Positions 16,827 through 25,291 of a stretch of 64,000 nt of DNA are shown here, in pieces (within the stretch, counting starts at the first letter, position 1; each line of letters begins with the position of its first letter). Source of the stretch: Halopseudomonas maritima (GTDB taxonomy: Bacteria > Pseudomonadota > Gammaproteobacteria > Pseudomonadales > Pseudomonadaceae); assembly GCF_021545785.1 (NCBI RefSeq), contig NZ_CP079801.1, positions 3,034,001-3,098,000 on the forward strand. Direction: 5' to 3'. Both the position numbers and the translations under genes were made by a program. The notes beneath the pieces were generated by a model that had not been told where the DNA came from, ran no database searches, and saw only the letters and a list, made by a program, of their open reading frames with translations.

Positions 16827-18107
16827 TTACTGCTCTCTGGCGATAGCGCGGTAGCCAATATCCTTGCGGTAGAAGCAGCCGTTCCAACTGATCTGCTCGG
16901 CCAATCGATAAGCGCCCTGTTGGGCTTCGCGCACGCTATTGCCCAGGGCCGTAGCGCAGAGCACGCGGCCGCCGCTGGTGGTCACTTGCCCGTCTTTCAG
17001 GGCTGTGCCGGCGTGGAAGACCTTGCCGCTGTCGCTGACGGCGACATCCAGGCCCTGGATGACGTCGCCCTTGGCGTAGTCGGCCGGGTAGCCGCCGGCA
17101 GCCAATACCACGCCCAGGCTGCAACGCGGATCCCACTTGGCGTCGACCTTATCCAGGGTGCCAGCGTTTGCCGCTTCGATCAGCTCAACCAGGCTGGACT
17201 GCAGGCGCAGCATGATCGGCTGGGTTTCCGGGTCGCCAAAGCGGCAGTTGAACTCGATGACCTTGGGGTTGCCCGCTGCATCAATCATCAGGCCGGCGTA
17301 CAGAAAACCGGTATAGACGTTGCCTTCGGCGGCCATGCCGCGCACGGTCGGCCAGATCACCTGATCCATGACGCGCTGGTGAACCTCGTCGGTAACCACC
17401 GGAGCGGGGGAGTAGGCGCCCATGCCGCCGGTGTTGGGGCCGGTGTCGCCGTCGCCAACGCGCTTATGATCCTGGCTGGTGGCCATCGGCAGCACGTGCT
17501 CGCCATCGACCATGACAATGAAGCTGGCTTCTTCGCCGTCCAGGAACTCCTCGATGACAACGCGTGAGCCGGCTTCGCCAAAGGCATTGCCGGCCAGCAT
17601 GTCGCGCACGGCGGCTTCGGCTTCATCCAGCGTCATGGCAACGATCACGCCCTTGCCCGCCGCCAGGCCGTCGGCCTTGATGACGATCGGCGCACCCTTT
17701 TCACGAAGGTAGGCCAGTGCCGGCTCGATCTCGGTGAAATTCTGGTACTCCGCGGTCGGGATCTGATGGCGGGCCAGAAAGTCCTTGGTGAAGGCCTTCG
17801 AGCCTTCCAGTTGGGCTGCGCCAGCGGTGGGGCCAAAGCAGGGCAGGCCGTGCGCGCGGAAGCGGTCGACGATACCCGCGACCAGCGGGGCTTCCGGGCC
17901 GACGATGGTCAGGCTGACGTTGTCCTTGGCAAAGGTCACCAGCTTGTCGAGGTCCAGTACGTCGATGGCGACGTTCTCGCATTTGGCTTCGATCGCGGTG
18001 CCGGCGTTACCCGGGGCAACGAACACGGTCTGTACGCGCTCGTCTTGGGCCACTTTCCATGCCAGCGCATGCTCACGCCCGCCGCTGCCGATAATGAGTA
18101 TATTCAT
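16827..18107 (-). CDS. purD: Phosphoribosylamine-glycine ligase
   Basis: PurD (GAR synthetase) joins glycine to 5-phosphoribosylamine with ATP, step two of purine synthesis. The 426-residue ATP-grasp enzyme begins MNILIIGSGGREHALAWK and has GPEAPLVAGIVD, the ATP-grasp core (PIVIKADGLAAGKGVIVA), FLDGEEASFIVMVDG, TGGMGAYSPAP and the metal-site region EFNCRFGDPETQ. I chose ATG 18107 over ATG 18113 by family alignment. It follows purH by 156 bases, a gap holding an inverted heptad-repeat element. Gene order purH-purD is conserved upstream of retS. Confidence 0.96.
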   Translation of the reverse strand: MNILIIGSGGREHALAWKVAQDERVQTVFVAPGNAGTAIEAKCENVAIDVLDLDKLVTFAKDNVSLTIVGPEAPLVAGIVDRFRAHGLPCFGPTAGAAQLEGSKAFTKDFLARHQIPTAEYQNFTEIEPALAYLREKGAPIVIKADGLAAGKGVIVAMTLDEAEAAVRDMLAGNAFGEAGSRVVIEEFLDGEEASFIVMVDGEHVLPMATSQDHKRVGDGDTGPNTGGMGAYSPAPVVTDEVHQRVMDQVIWPTVRGMAAEGNVYTGFLYAGLMIDAAGNPKVIEFNCRFGDPETQPIMLRLQSSLVELIEAANAGTLDKVDAKWDPRCSLGVVLAAGGYPADYAKGDVIQGLDVAVSDSGKVFHAGTALKDGQVTTSGGRVLCATALGNSVREAQQGAYRLAEQISWNGCFYRKDIGYRAIAREQ

Positions 18108-18136
18108 TGTCATTCTGCTCTATTGAGAAGTCTTCG

Positions 18137-18258
18137 GGCTGAACGCTGAAGGCTCGAGGCTGGAAGGTCTGGTTACGTGCTAGAGGCGGAGGTTTGTGCT
18201 CCGCTCCAGTACTATTGCGCGTCGTTGGCCTTCCAGCCTTTAGCCTCCAGCTTTCAGC
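18137..18258. repeat. Inverted heptad-repeat element between purH and purD
   Basis: Two arms of about 30 bases (about 18138-18167 and 18229-18258) are inverted copies matching at about 26 of 30 positions. Each arm is itself built of 7-base units of the GCTGAAG/GCTGGAA type. The loop contains a further hairpin, GCGGAG/CTCCGC (18186-18204). It fills most of the purH-purD gap and would form a large stem-loop in the mRNA. It shares GGAAGGTCTGG with the element at 19923-20040. Confidence 0.75.
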
Positions 18259-18263
18259 GGCTA

Positions 18264-19871
18264 TTAATGTCTGAAGTGGCGCATACCAGTGAACACCATG
18301 GCCATGCCGGCTTCGTCGGCTGCGTCGATCACTTCCTGATCGCGCATGGAGCCACCTGGCTGGATGACGGCGCTGATACCAACCTTGGCTGCGTTGTCGA
18401 TGCCGTCGCGGAACGGGAAGAAGGCGTCGGAGGCCATGACCGCGCCGGCAACCTGCAGGCCAGCGTGCTCGGCCTTGATGGCCGCGATACGGGCGGAGTT
18501 GACACGGCTCATCTGGCCGGCGCCAACACCGATGGTCTGGCGGGCCTTGGCGTAAACAATGGCGTTGGATTTGACGAATTTGGCGACTTTCCAGGCAAAC
18601 ACCAAGTCGTGGATTTCCTGCTCGGTCGGCGCGCGCTTGGTGACCACTTTCAGGTCGTCAGCGGTAATCATGCCGATATCGCGGCTTTGCACCAGCAGGC
18701 CGCCGTTGACGCGCTTGTAGTCCCAGTCGGCCTGGCGGTCGGTGCCCCATTCGCCGCACTCGAGCAGGCGGACGTTGGCTTTGGCGGCAACCGCTGTACG
18801 AGCCTCAAAGCTGATGCGCGGGGCGATGATCACCTCAACAAACTGACGCTCAACGATGGCGGCGGCGGTAGCGCCGTCCAGCTCGCGGTTGAAGGCGATG
18901 ATGCCGCCAAAGGCGGACTCGCTGTCGGTTGCCCAGGCCAGGTCATAGGCTTTGCGAATACCGCCTTCGTCGTCCGGTACCACGGCGACACCGCAGGGGT
19001 TGGCGTGCTTGACGATGACGCAGGCAGGTTTGGTGAAGCTCTTGACGCATTCCAGCGCGGCGTCGGTATCGGCCACGTTGTTGTAGGACAGCTCCTTGCC
19101 CTGCAGCTGGATGGCGGTGGCGATGCTGGCCTCGCTCGGCGCGGCTTCCTTGTAGAAGGCGGCTGCCTGGTGCGGGTTCTCGCCGTAGCGCATGTCCTGC
19201 ACCTTGATGAACTGGCTGTTGAAGGTGCGCGGGAAGGCCGCGCGGTCTTCGGTGCTCAGCGTGTCGCGGGTCTGCTCGATGGTGCCCAGGTAGTTGGCAA
19301 TCATGCCGTCGTAGGCAGCCGTGTGTTCGAACGCCTTGAGAGCCAGGTCGAAGCGCTGGGCGTAGGTCAGACCGCCGCTCTTGAGGGCTTCGACAATGCT
19401 GTCGTAGTCGCTGGCGTTGACCACGATAGCGACGTCCTTGTGGTTTTTGGCGGCACTGCGGACCATGGTCGGGCCGCCGATGTCGATGTTCTCGATGGCA
19501 TCAGGCAGGGTGCAACCGGGCTTGGCTACGGTGGCGGCGAAGGGGTAGAGGTTGACCACCACCATGTCGATGGGCTGAATGCCATGCTCGGCCATGACGG
19601 CGCCGTCGAGGTCACGACGCCCGAGAATGCCACCGTGGATTTTCGGATGCAGTGTTTTCACCCGGCCGTCCATCATTTCCGGGAAGCCGGTGTAATCGGC
19701 TACTTCGACAGCCTTGATGCCTTGCTCGCAGAGCAGCTTGTAGGTGCCACCGGTCGAGAGAATTTCAACGCCCTGGGCGCTCAGTTCGCGGGCAAAGTCG
19801 ACGATACCGGTTTTGTCAGAAACGCTGATCAGCGCACGGCGTACCGGCAGGCGGGTAGTTTGGTCGGTCAT
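18264..19871 (-). CDS. purH: Bifunctional AICAR transformylase / IMP cyclohydrolase
   Basis: PurH performs the last two steps of IMP synthesis: formyl transfer from 10-formyl-THF to AICAR, then ring closure. The 535-residue protein has the N-terminal MGS-like cyclohydrolase domain (VRRALISVSDKTGIVDFARELS, ILSTGGTYKLL, GRVKTLHPKIHGG) and the C-terminal transformylase domain with the catalytic Lys-His pair in VIVKHANPCG and ATDSESAFGG. Length matches P. aeruginosa PurH. It is transcribed after dusB-fis and before purD. Both flanking gaps carry inverted heptad-repeat elements. Confidence 0.97.
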   Translation of the reverse strand: MTDQTTRLPVRRALISVSDKTGIVDFARELSAQGVEILSTGGTYKLLCEQGIKAVEVADYTGFPEMMDGRVKTLHPKIHGGILGRRDLDGAVMAEHGIQPIDMVVVNLYPFAATVAKPGCTLPDAIENIDIGGPTMVRSAAKNHKDVAIVVNASDYDSIVEALKSGGLTYAQRFDLALKAFEHTAAYDGMIANYLGTIEQTRDTLSTEDRAAFPRTFNSQFIKVQDMRYGENPHQAAAFYKEAAPSEASIATAIQLQGKELSYNNVADTDAALECVKSFTKPACVIVKHANPCGVAVVPDDEGGIRKAYDLAWATDSESAFGGIIAFNRELDGATAAAIVERQFVEVIIAPRISFEARTAVAAKANVRLLECGEWGTDRQADWDYKRVNGGLLVQSRDIGMITADDLKVVTKRAPTEQEIHDLVFAWKVAKFVKSNAIVYAKARQTIGVGAGQMSRVNSARIAAIKAEHAGLQVAGAVMASDAFFPFRDGIDNAAKVGISAVIQPGGSMRDQEVIDAADEAGMAMVFTGMRHFRH

Positions 19872-19922
19872 CTTGGATCCAGGCTAGGAGGTTGTGGTGT
19901 CGAGTCATTCATGATCGGGTTG

Positions 19923-20040
19923 GGCTGAACGCTTTAGGCTGTAGGCTGGAAGGTCTGGCTCGTTGTGGGAGAAGACGCCGGCTGCCCGGCTCACCTCTGA
20001 CTGCTTCTAACTTCCAGCTTTCAGCTTCTAGCCTTCAGCC
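19923..20040. repeat. Inverted heptad-repeat element between fis and purH
   Basis: The left arm (about 19923-19954) and right arm (about 20009-20040) are inverted copies matching at about 24 of 30 positions, again made of 7-base units (GCTGAAC, GCTTTAG, GCTGTAG, GCTGGAA). It is the same family as 18137-18258, so purH is bracketed by two copies. It lies in the fis-purH gap and contains no ORF. Confidence 0.75.
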
Positions 20041-20047
20041 TGCTGTT

Positions 20048-20371
20048 TCAGAGCAATCCGTACTGTTTGAGCTTTTTGCGCAGGGTGCCGCGGTTCAGTC
20101 CAAGCACTTCGGAGGCGCGGGTCTGGTTGCCCTTGACGTAGTTCATCACGCTTTCGAGCAGCGGCGCTTCCACTTCCGACAGCACCATGTTGTAGACGTC
20201 GGTCACGTCCTGGCCCTCAAGGTGCTGAAAGTAGTTGTGCAGGGCATCTTCTACGCTGTCACGCAGCGTTCTTTGATCGCGGGTCTCGTTCGTCCCGCTG
20301 GCGGGGAGGGTGGATTGACTGCTGTCGCTCACAGTGGGGTTTCCATCAGATAGTGTTGTGTCGAAATTCAT
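20048..20371 (-). CDS. fis: Nucleoid and transcription factor Fis
   Basis: Fis is a small homodimeric DNA-bending protein that activates stable-RNA promoters and shapes the nucleoid in fast growth. The 107-residue product has a variable N-terminal 35 residues and the conserved C-terminal half (PLLESVMNYVKGNQTRASEVLGLN, then RGTLRKKLKQYGLL), the helix-turn-helix. Its ATG overlaps the dusB stop by 4 bases (ATGA), the conserved dusB-fis operon, so translation is probably coupled. Confidence 0.96.
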   Translation of the reverse strand: MNFDTTLSDGNPTVSDSSQSTLPASGTNETRDQRTLRDSVEDALHNYFQHLEGQDVTDVYNMVLSEVEAPLLESVMNYVKGNQTRASEVLGLNRGTLRKKLKQYGLL

Positions 20372-21354
20372 GCTGCCAGATCTCCGTCCAACAGTCGGTT
20401 GAAATAGCCGGCGACCGCTAGCGTCTGCTGTTCAGCATCGCTGATCCGGTTGAAATCGCGGCGAAATTCGTTGGCGCCGGGTAGCGTTTGCAGATACCAG
20501 CCAACGTGCTTGCGGGCGACGCGGGCACCGTGTTCGGCGCCGTAGAACGCGTGCAGCGCCTGCAGGTGCTGCAGCAAGATCTGCTGTTGTTCGGTCAGGG
20601 GCGGCTCTGGCAGTTCCTCGCCGGTGCGCAGAAAGTGGTCCACTTCACGGAAGATCCAGGGCCTGCCTTGGGCTGCGCGGCCGATCATCACAGCGTCGGC
20701 GCCGGTGTGCCGCAGCACCTGCGCGGCTTTGTGCGGGCTGTCGATGTCGCCGTTGGCAAATACCGGAATCGAGATGCTTTGCTTGACCGCGGCGATGGTG
20801 TCGTACTCAGCCTGGCCGGTATACAGCTCCGAGCGGGTGCGGCCGTGGACGGCCAGTGCCTGGATGCCGCTGTCTTCGGCAATACGCGCGACGCGCAGGG
20901 CGTTGCGGTTCTCGGGGTCCCAGCCGGTGCGGATCTTCAGGGTTACGGGGATATCAACCGCCTGTACAACGGCTTCGCAAATGGCTGCTACCAGGGGCTC
21001 ATCGCGCAGCAGGGCAGAGCCAGCGGCCTTGTTGCAGACCTTCTTGGCCGGGCAGCCCATGTTGATGTCGATGATCTGGGCGCCTAGTTGCGCATTCATG
21101 CGCGCGGCCTCGGCCATCATCTGCGGGTCGCCACCGGCAATCTGTACCGAGCGGGGCTCCGGCTCGCCGTCGTGTTTGAGGCGCAAGCGGGATTTGCGGC
21201 TGTTCCACAGACGGGTATCGCTGGTCACCATCTCGGATACCACCAGTCCGGCACCCAGCCGCCGACATAGTTGTCGGAAGGGTTGATCGGTCACCCCGGC
21301 CATGGGGGCCAGGATAAGACGATTGGCTAGCTGGTAAGGTCCGATACTGATCAC
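20368..21354 (-). CDS. dusB: tRNA-dihydrouridine synthase B
   Basis: DusB is an FMN enzyme that reduces uridines in the tRNA D loop. The 328-residue protein has the TIM-barrel motifs NRLILAPMAGVTDQPFR, VSEMVTS, the catalytic Cys in NMGCPAKKVCNKAAGSALL, LKIRTGWD, HGRTR and the FMN phosphate site (VFANGDIDS, GADAVMIGRAAQGRPWIF). The open frame extends 75 codons further, but that stretch is unlike DusB and contains the predicted promoter at 21459-21486. I therefore use GTG 21354 (VISIGPYQL, matching the start of family members). It is the first gene of the dusB-fis operon. Confidence 0.93.
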   Translation of the reverse strand: MISIGPYQLANRLILAPMAGVTDQPFRQLCRRLGAGLVVSEMVTSDTRLWNSRKSRLRLKHDGEPEPRSVQIAGGDPQMMAEAARMNAQLGAQIIDINMGCPAKKVCNKAAGSALLRDEPLVAAICEAVVQAVDIPVTLKIRTGWDPENRNALRVARIAEDSGIQALAVHGRTRSELYTGQAEYDTIAAVKQSISIPVFANGDIDSPHKAAQVLRHTGADAVMIGRAAQGRPWIFREVDHFLRTGEELPEPPLTEQQQILLQHLQALHAFYGAEHGARVARKHVGWYLQTLPGANEFRRDFNRISDAEQQTLAVAGYFNRLLDGDLAA

Positions 21355-21458
21355 TGCTGGTCCATCCCTGTAATGCCCGGTTATCAGCGCCGCAACAACG
21401 GCACGGCGTCCCGTCCGGATGTGCCCGGTCAGGGTGATGAAGTGCGAAAAGGGCCGCC

Positions 21459-21486
21459 ATGATACCCGCAAAGCATGGCCTGTTAA
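21459..21486 (-). promoter_or_regulatory. Predicted sigma70 promoter for dusB-fis
   Basis: On the minus strand TTAACA, 16 bases, then TATCAT, each 5 of 6 to consensus, followed by a GC-rich discriminator (GGCGGCCC). That combination suits growth-rate control, as known for fis promoters. It predicts a start near 21452 and excludes the upstream ATG of the open frame as the dusB start. Confidence 0.65.
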
Positions 21487-21582
21487 AGACTGTGCTGGGC
21501 GTTTTTTGTACAGCTGATCAGGTAGTGTAGGCCAAGCCTGAGTGAATGTGCTCAGGCTCTCGACGAAAGGATGATTCAAATG

Positions 21583-22848
21583 TCATGGGGTGATGAAGTC
21601 CAGCTGGTAGCTGGTTGCCTGGCTGCCCGGTGCGACCATGCTGAGAGCGATGTGGATTGGCGTCTGCGATGGCATCAAGGTGCTGCCCGCCAGCTCGCCT
21701 GCCAGGTACTCTTCGGGGCGAAAGTCCTTGCTGCTGACGGTCTCACCGCGACTGTTGCTGAACAGCATGCGGATGACCGGGAAGGGCTGCGCGTACTCGG
21801 CCCGGTTGTAGATGATGACGTTGATATCCAGGCTGTTGGGGAATTCGGGGTGCGGTCTGACCAGCAGGTTGCTGCTGCGGATCTGACTGACGTCCACCCG
21901 GGCGGGTAGCTGACAGCCTGCAACCAGGCACAGGTCCTCCATCATCGGACGCAAGCTGGCGTCACGGGCCCAGGCATCGAGGTTGTAATAAAGCGCCTGA
22001 GCCGCCAGTGCGAACAGTGCCAGCAGACTCAGGGAGCCCCACAGCAATGTGTGGCGCGCGCGGCGCCGACTTAGCGGCGCGGCCAGCTGTAGCGGCTCGT
22101 CTTCGAGTTCTGGCAGCAGTGCCTGACTATCGATGTCGGGCTCGGTGCGGTTCCGCTCGTGCGTCGTGGGCGTTTCCGGCTGCTCGCGTTCTGCCTGCAG
22201 CGGTGCTTCTGGTTGGCCGCGGCGGAAGATGGCGCTGTTGTCGGTGTGCTGCAGCGGAACCAGGTGGGCGCGTGGCGGTGCTGCGGGCGCAGGCTCGGGC
22301 TCCGCGTCTGGCTGCGCGGGTTCGGCGGTTGTGTCTGGTTGCTCGCTGGTCGGGTCAGGGTCGCTAGCCTGGGGTGTGGCGAGGAAGGCTTCGTTCAGCT
22401 CCAGCTCGTCGTGGCTGTCCAGGCTGCTGAAACCGGGCTCGAGGCTGTCCATGTCGCGTCTGGCAGTTTCGGCCAGGGTGAGCGCTGGCTCGTCGTCGTC
22501 AAGCAGCTCAAAGCTGGCGCTCGGGTGTCGGGTGTCGGGTTGGCTTGAGGGGGGTGGCTCGGCGCTGTCGCGCGGCGTGATCTCGTCGAGAATTGATTCG
22601 TCCAGCCCCAGGGCTTCGAGGTCCAGCTCGTCCAGCTCAAGGTCGTCGTGAATCAGCAGGGTTTGCTGCTTGCCAGGCTCCTTGCGGGCGGCCGGGGCGG
22701 CCGGGCTGTCCTGAGCGGCGGGCAGGGCGTTGAACACCTTCAGGCAAGCGCCGCAGCGCACATTGCCGGCAGCGGCCTGCAGCTGCTCCTGTGTGAGGCG
22801 AAAATGGGTCTTGCAGAAGGGGCACTGGGTGACCTGCAGTTCGCTCAT
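21583..22848 (-). CDS. MJ0042 zinc-ribbon / DUF3426 membrane protein
   Basis: A 421-residue protein of unknown function with an N-terminal zinc ribbon (Cys9, Cys12, Cys32, Cys35; QCPFCKTHFRL, VRCGACLKVF). A long acidic Pro/Glu/Asp-rich, probably disordered region runs to about residue 260. One membrane segment (about 266-288) precedes a C-terminal DUF3426 domain. The layout matches the protein encoded between dusB and prmA in Pseudomonas. The likely topology is zinc ribbon in the cytoplasm and DUF3426 in the periplasm. It lies 72 bases after prmA on the same strand. Confidence 0.88.
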   Translation of the reverse strand: MSELQVTQCPFCKTHFRLTQEQLQAAAGNVRCGACLKVFNALPAAQDSPAAPAARKEPGKQQTLLIHDDLELDELDLEALGLDESILDEITPRDSAEPPPSSQPDTRHPSASFELLDDDEPALTLAETARRDMDSLEPGFSSLDSHDELELNEAFLATPQASDPDPTSEQPDTTAEPAQPDAEPEPAPAAPPRAHLVPLQHTDNSAIFRRGQPEAPLQAEREQPETPTTHERNRTEPDIDSQALLPELEDEPLQLAAPLSRRRARHTLLWGSLSLLALFALAAQALYYNLDAWARDASLRPMMEDLCLVAGCQLPARVDVSQIRSSNLLVRPHPEFPNSLDINVIIYNRAEYAQPFPVIRMLFSNSRGETVSSKDFRPEEYLAGELAGSTLMPSQTPIHIALSMVAPGSQATSYQLDFITP

Positions 22849-22919
22849 GTCTGGCCGGCTGTCCTGTTGCGTGGAGTGAGTCGCGAAATCGCTATTCTGC
22901 CCGCATTAGCGGGGCGCTG

Positions 22920-23798
22920 TCATCGCCGCTTGCCGCTCACGCGAATCCAGCCGTCCTGGTCTGCTACCGGGTCCAGCTCGAAGTCATCACGGTAAGCCTG
23001 CAGGATCTCCTCGGTCTGCTCCGCCAGGATGCCGGACAGTGCCAGAAGTCCGCCTGGCTTGACCAGGCTGGCGAGCTGCGGCGCAAGGCTGACCAGCGGG
23101 CCGGCCAGGATGTTGGCCACCAGCACGTCGGCTTGTGCGGTGGGCATCTGCTCTGGCAGGTACAGATCAAAGCGTTCGTCGGCCAGTTGGTTGCGCCGGG
23201 CATTGTCGCGCGAGGCTTCCAGTGCCTGGATGTCGATGTCGGTACCTACCGCATGATCGGCGCCCAGCAGCAGGCCGGCAATGGCGAGAATACCCGAGCC
23301 GCAGCCAAAATCGATCAGCGTCTTGCCCTGTAGCTGTTGGGCGTCGAGCCACTGCAGGCACAGGGATGTCGTCGGGTGGGTGCCGGTACCAAACGCCAGG
23401 CCCGGGTCCAGCAGCAGGTTGACGGCATCGGGTTCGGGCGCGGCATGCCAGCTGGGTACGATCCACAACCGTTGGCCAAAACGCATGGGATGGAAGTTGT
23501 CCATCCAACTGCGCTCCCAGTCCTGATCTTCGATCTGCTCCAGCTCGTGCGCAGGCAGCTCGGCCTGCCAGAGCAGGCGCAGGTGCTGCAATAGCGCCTC
23601 GCCGTCGGTGTCGGCCTCGAACAGGGCGAGCAAATGGGTGTTGGACCACAGCGGGGTGGTGCCCAGGTCTGGCTCGAAAATCGGTTGGTCTTCGGCGTCC
23701 ATAAAGGTAACCGACACAGCGCCCAGCTCCAGCAGCTGGTCTTCCAGTGCGGGGGCCTGTTCGGGGGTGATGGCAAGACGCAGTTGCAGCCAGGACAT
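22920..23798 (-). CDS. prmA: Ribosomal protein L11 methyltransferase
   Basis: PrmA trimethylates several amino groups of ribosomal protein L11. The 292-residue product begins MSWLQLRLAITPEQA and has an N-terminal L11-recognition domain. Its C-terminal SAM domain has motif I LIDFGCGSGILAIAG, LDPGLAFGTGTHPTT and NILAGPLVSLAP. I chose ATG 23798 over the longer frame, whose first 13 residues come from the heptad-repeat region. It is separated from the upstream accC by a terminator and repeats. Confidence 0.95.
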   Translation of the reverse strand: MSWLQLRLAITPEQAPALEDQLLELGAVSVTFMDAEDQPIFEPDLGTTPLWSNTHLLALFEADTDGEALLQHLRLLWQAELPAHELEQIEDQDWERSWMDNFHPMRFGQRLWIVPSWHAAPEPDAVNLLLDPGLAFGTGTHPTTSLCLQWLDAQQLQGKTLIDFGCGSGILAIAGLLLGADHAVGTDIDIQALEASRDNARRNQLADERFDLYLPEQMPTAQADVLVANILAGPLVSLAPQLASLVKPGGLLALSGILAEQTEEILQAYRDDFELDPVADQDGWIRVSGKRR

Positions 23799-23816
23799 AG
23801 GGGCTCCTTCGGCGCA

Positions 23817-23932
23817 GCTGCAAGCGACAAGCTTCAAGCTGCAAGATCGGCAGAAAAAGAAAGGGAGCGATAATTCGCTCCCCCGAATGGTGCAGATAAT
23901 ACGCTGTGAGCTGGCAGCTTGCAGCTGGGGCT
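23817..23932. repeat. Inverted heptad-repeat element between accC and prmA
   Basis: The left part (23817-23845) is four 7-base units (GCTGCAA, GCGACAA, GCTTCAA, GCTGCAA). The right part (about 23908-23932) is the same type of unit on the other strand (GCTGCAA, GCTGCCA). The accC terminator sits in the loop. It resembles the purH-flanking elements in design but uses a GCTGCAA rather than GCTGAAG consensus. Confidence 0.65.
23854..23884 (-). terminator. Intrinsic terminator after accC
   Basis: On the minus strand the stem GGGAGCGA/TCGCTCCC is followed by TTTCTTTTTC, about 50 bases after the accC stop. Confidence 0.8.
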
Positions 23933-25272
23933 TACTTCAGCCCCAGCTTGTGCTCCAGATAGTGAATGTTGACGCCACCCTTGCAGAAGCCTGGGTCGCG
24001 CACCAGTTCACGGTGCAGCGGGGTGTTGGTCTTGATGCCGTCGACCACCAGCTCGTCGATCGCGTTGCGCATGCGCGCCAGCGCCTCGTCGCGGGTCGCG
24101 CCGTAGGTGATCAGCTTGCCGACCAGCGAGTCGTAGTTCGGCGGTACCTTGTAGCCGCTGTACAGATGCGAGTCGACGCGCACACCGTTACCGCCGGGCG
24201 CGTGATAGAAGCTCACGGTGCCGGGGCTGGGCATGAAGGTCTTGGGATCTTCGGCGTTGATGCGACACTCGATGGCGTGGCCGCGAATGACGACGTCGTC
24301 CTGGCTGATGCTCAGAGGTTGGCCGGAGGCGACCAGCAGTTGTTCCTTGACGATATCGATGCCGGTGACCATTTCGGAGACCGGGTGCTCTACCTGCACG
24401 CGGGTGTTCATCTCGATAAAGTAGAACTCGCCGTTTTCGTAGAGAAACTCGAAGGTGCCAGCGCCACGGTAGCCCAGATCGATACAGGCCTGCACGCAGC
24501 GGGCCTGAACCTCGGCGCGGGCCTTCTCGTCGATACCGGGAGCGGGTGCTTCTTCGATGATTTTCTGGTGACGGCGCTGCAGCGAGCAGTCGCGATCGCC
24601 CAGGTGGATAGCGTTACCCTGGCCGTCAGACAGCACCTGAACTTCAACGTGACGCGGGTTGGTCAGGAACTTCTCCAGATACACCATCGGGTTGCCGAAC
24701 GCGGCGCCTGCTTCAACCTGGGTCAGCTTGATCGACTTGATCAGCTCGGCCTCTTCATGCACCACGCGCATGCCGCGACCACCGCCGCCGCCTGCCGCCT
24801 TGATGATGACCGGATAGCCGACGCGCTGGGCGATTTTCAGGCACTCGGCCTCGTCTTCCGGCAGCGGGCCGTCAGAGCCGGGGACTGTGGGGACGCCGGT
24901 TTCCTTCATGGCGGCAATCGCCGAGACCTTGTCACCCATCAGGCGGATAACCGCAGCGCTCGGACCGATAAAGGTGAAGCCGGAGTTTTCGACCTGCTCG
25001 GCAAAGTCCGCGTTCTCGGCCAGGAAGCCGTAGCCGGGGTGGATGCCGTCGGCGCCGGTTACTTCGGCCGCGCTGATGATCGCGGGGATGTTCAGGTAGG
25101 ACTGGGTCGCTGGCGCCGGGCCAATGCAGACGGACTCGTCGGCCATGGCCAGGTGCATGAGTTCACGGTCGGCGGTGGAATGCACCGCCACGGTTTTCAG
25201 ACCGAGCTCCTTGCACGCGCGGATAACCCGCAGGGCAATTTCACCTCGGTTGGCAATAAGTACTTTTTGCAT
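23932..25272 (-). CDS. accC: Biotin carboxylase subunit of acetyl-CoA carboxylase
   Basis: AccC carboxylates biotin on AccB using ATP and bicarbonate, the first half-reaction of malonyl-CoA synthesis. The 446-residue ATP-grasp protein begins MQKVLIANRGEIALRVIRACK and has the Gly-rich loop GGGGGRGMRVV, HLGDRDCSLQRRHQKIIEEAPAP (in part), the ATP and Mg region FIEMNTRVQVEHPVSEMVTG and GHAIECRINAEDP. It follows accB by 19 bases. The order aroQ-accB-accC indicates one operon. Confidence 0.97.
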   Translation of the reverse strand: MQKVLIANRGEIALRVIRACKELGLKTVAVHSTADRELMHLAMADESVCIGPAPATQSYLNIPAIISAAEVTGADGIHPGYGFLAENADFAEQVENSGFTFIGPSAAVIRLMGDKVSAIAAMKETGVPTVPGSDGPLPEDEAECLKIAQRVGYPVIIKAAGGGGGRGMRVVHEEAELIKSIKLTQVEAGAAFGNPMVYLEKFLTNPRHVEVQVLSDGQGNAIHLGDRDCSLQRRHQKIIEEAPAPGIDEKARAEVQARCVQACIDLGYRGAGTFEFLYENGEFYFIEMNTRVQVEHPVSEMVTGIDIVKEQLLVASGQPLSISQDDVVIRGHAIECRINAEDPKTFMPSPGTVSFYHAPGGNGVRVDSHLYSGYKVPPNYDSLVGKLITYGATRDEALARMRNAIDELVVDGIKTNTPLHRELVRDPGFCKGGVNIHYLEHKLGLK

Positions 25273-25291
25273 CGCAGCCTCCAGGTTGGGC

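Noticed and set aside
18177..19928. 583-codon open frame antisense to purH
   Set aside because: It mirrors a clear PurH coding region, has His/Gly/Val-rich unlike-protein composition and includes both flanking repeats. Long antisense frames are common at this GC content.
21355..21579. 75-codon N-terminal extension of DusB
   Set aside because: It contains a good promoter for dusB-fis and does not resemble DusB, so the internal GTG is preferred.
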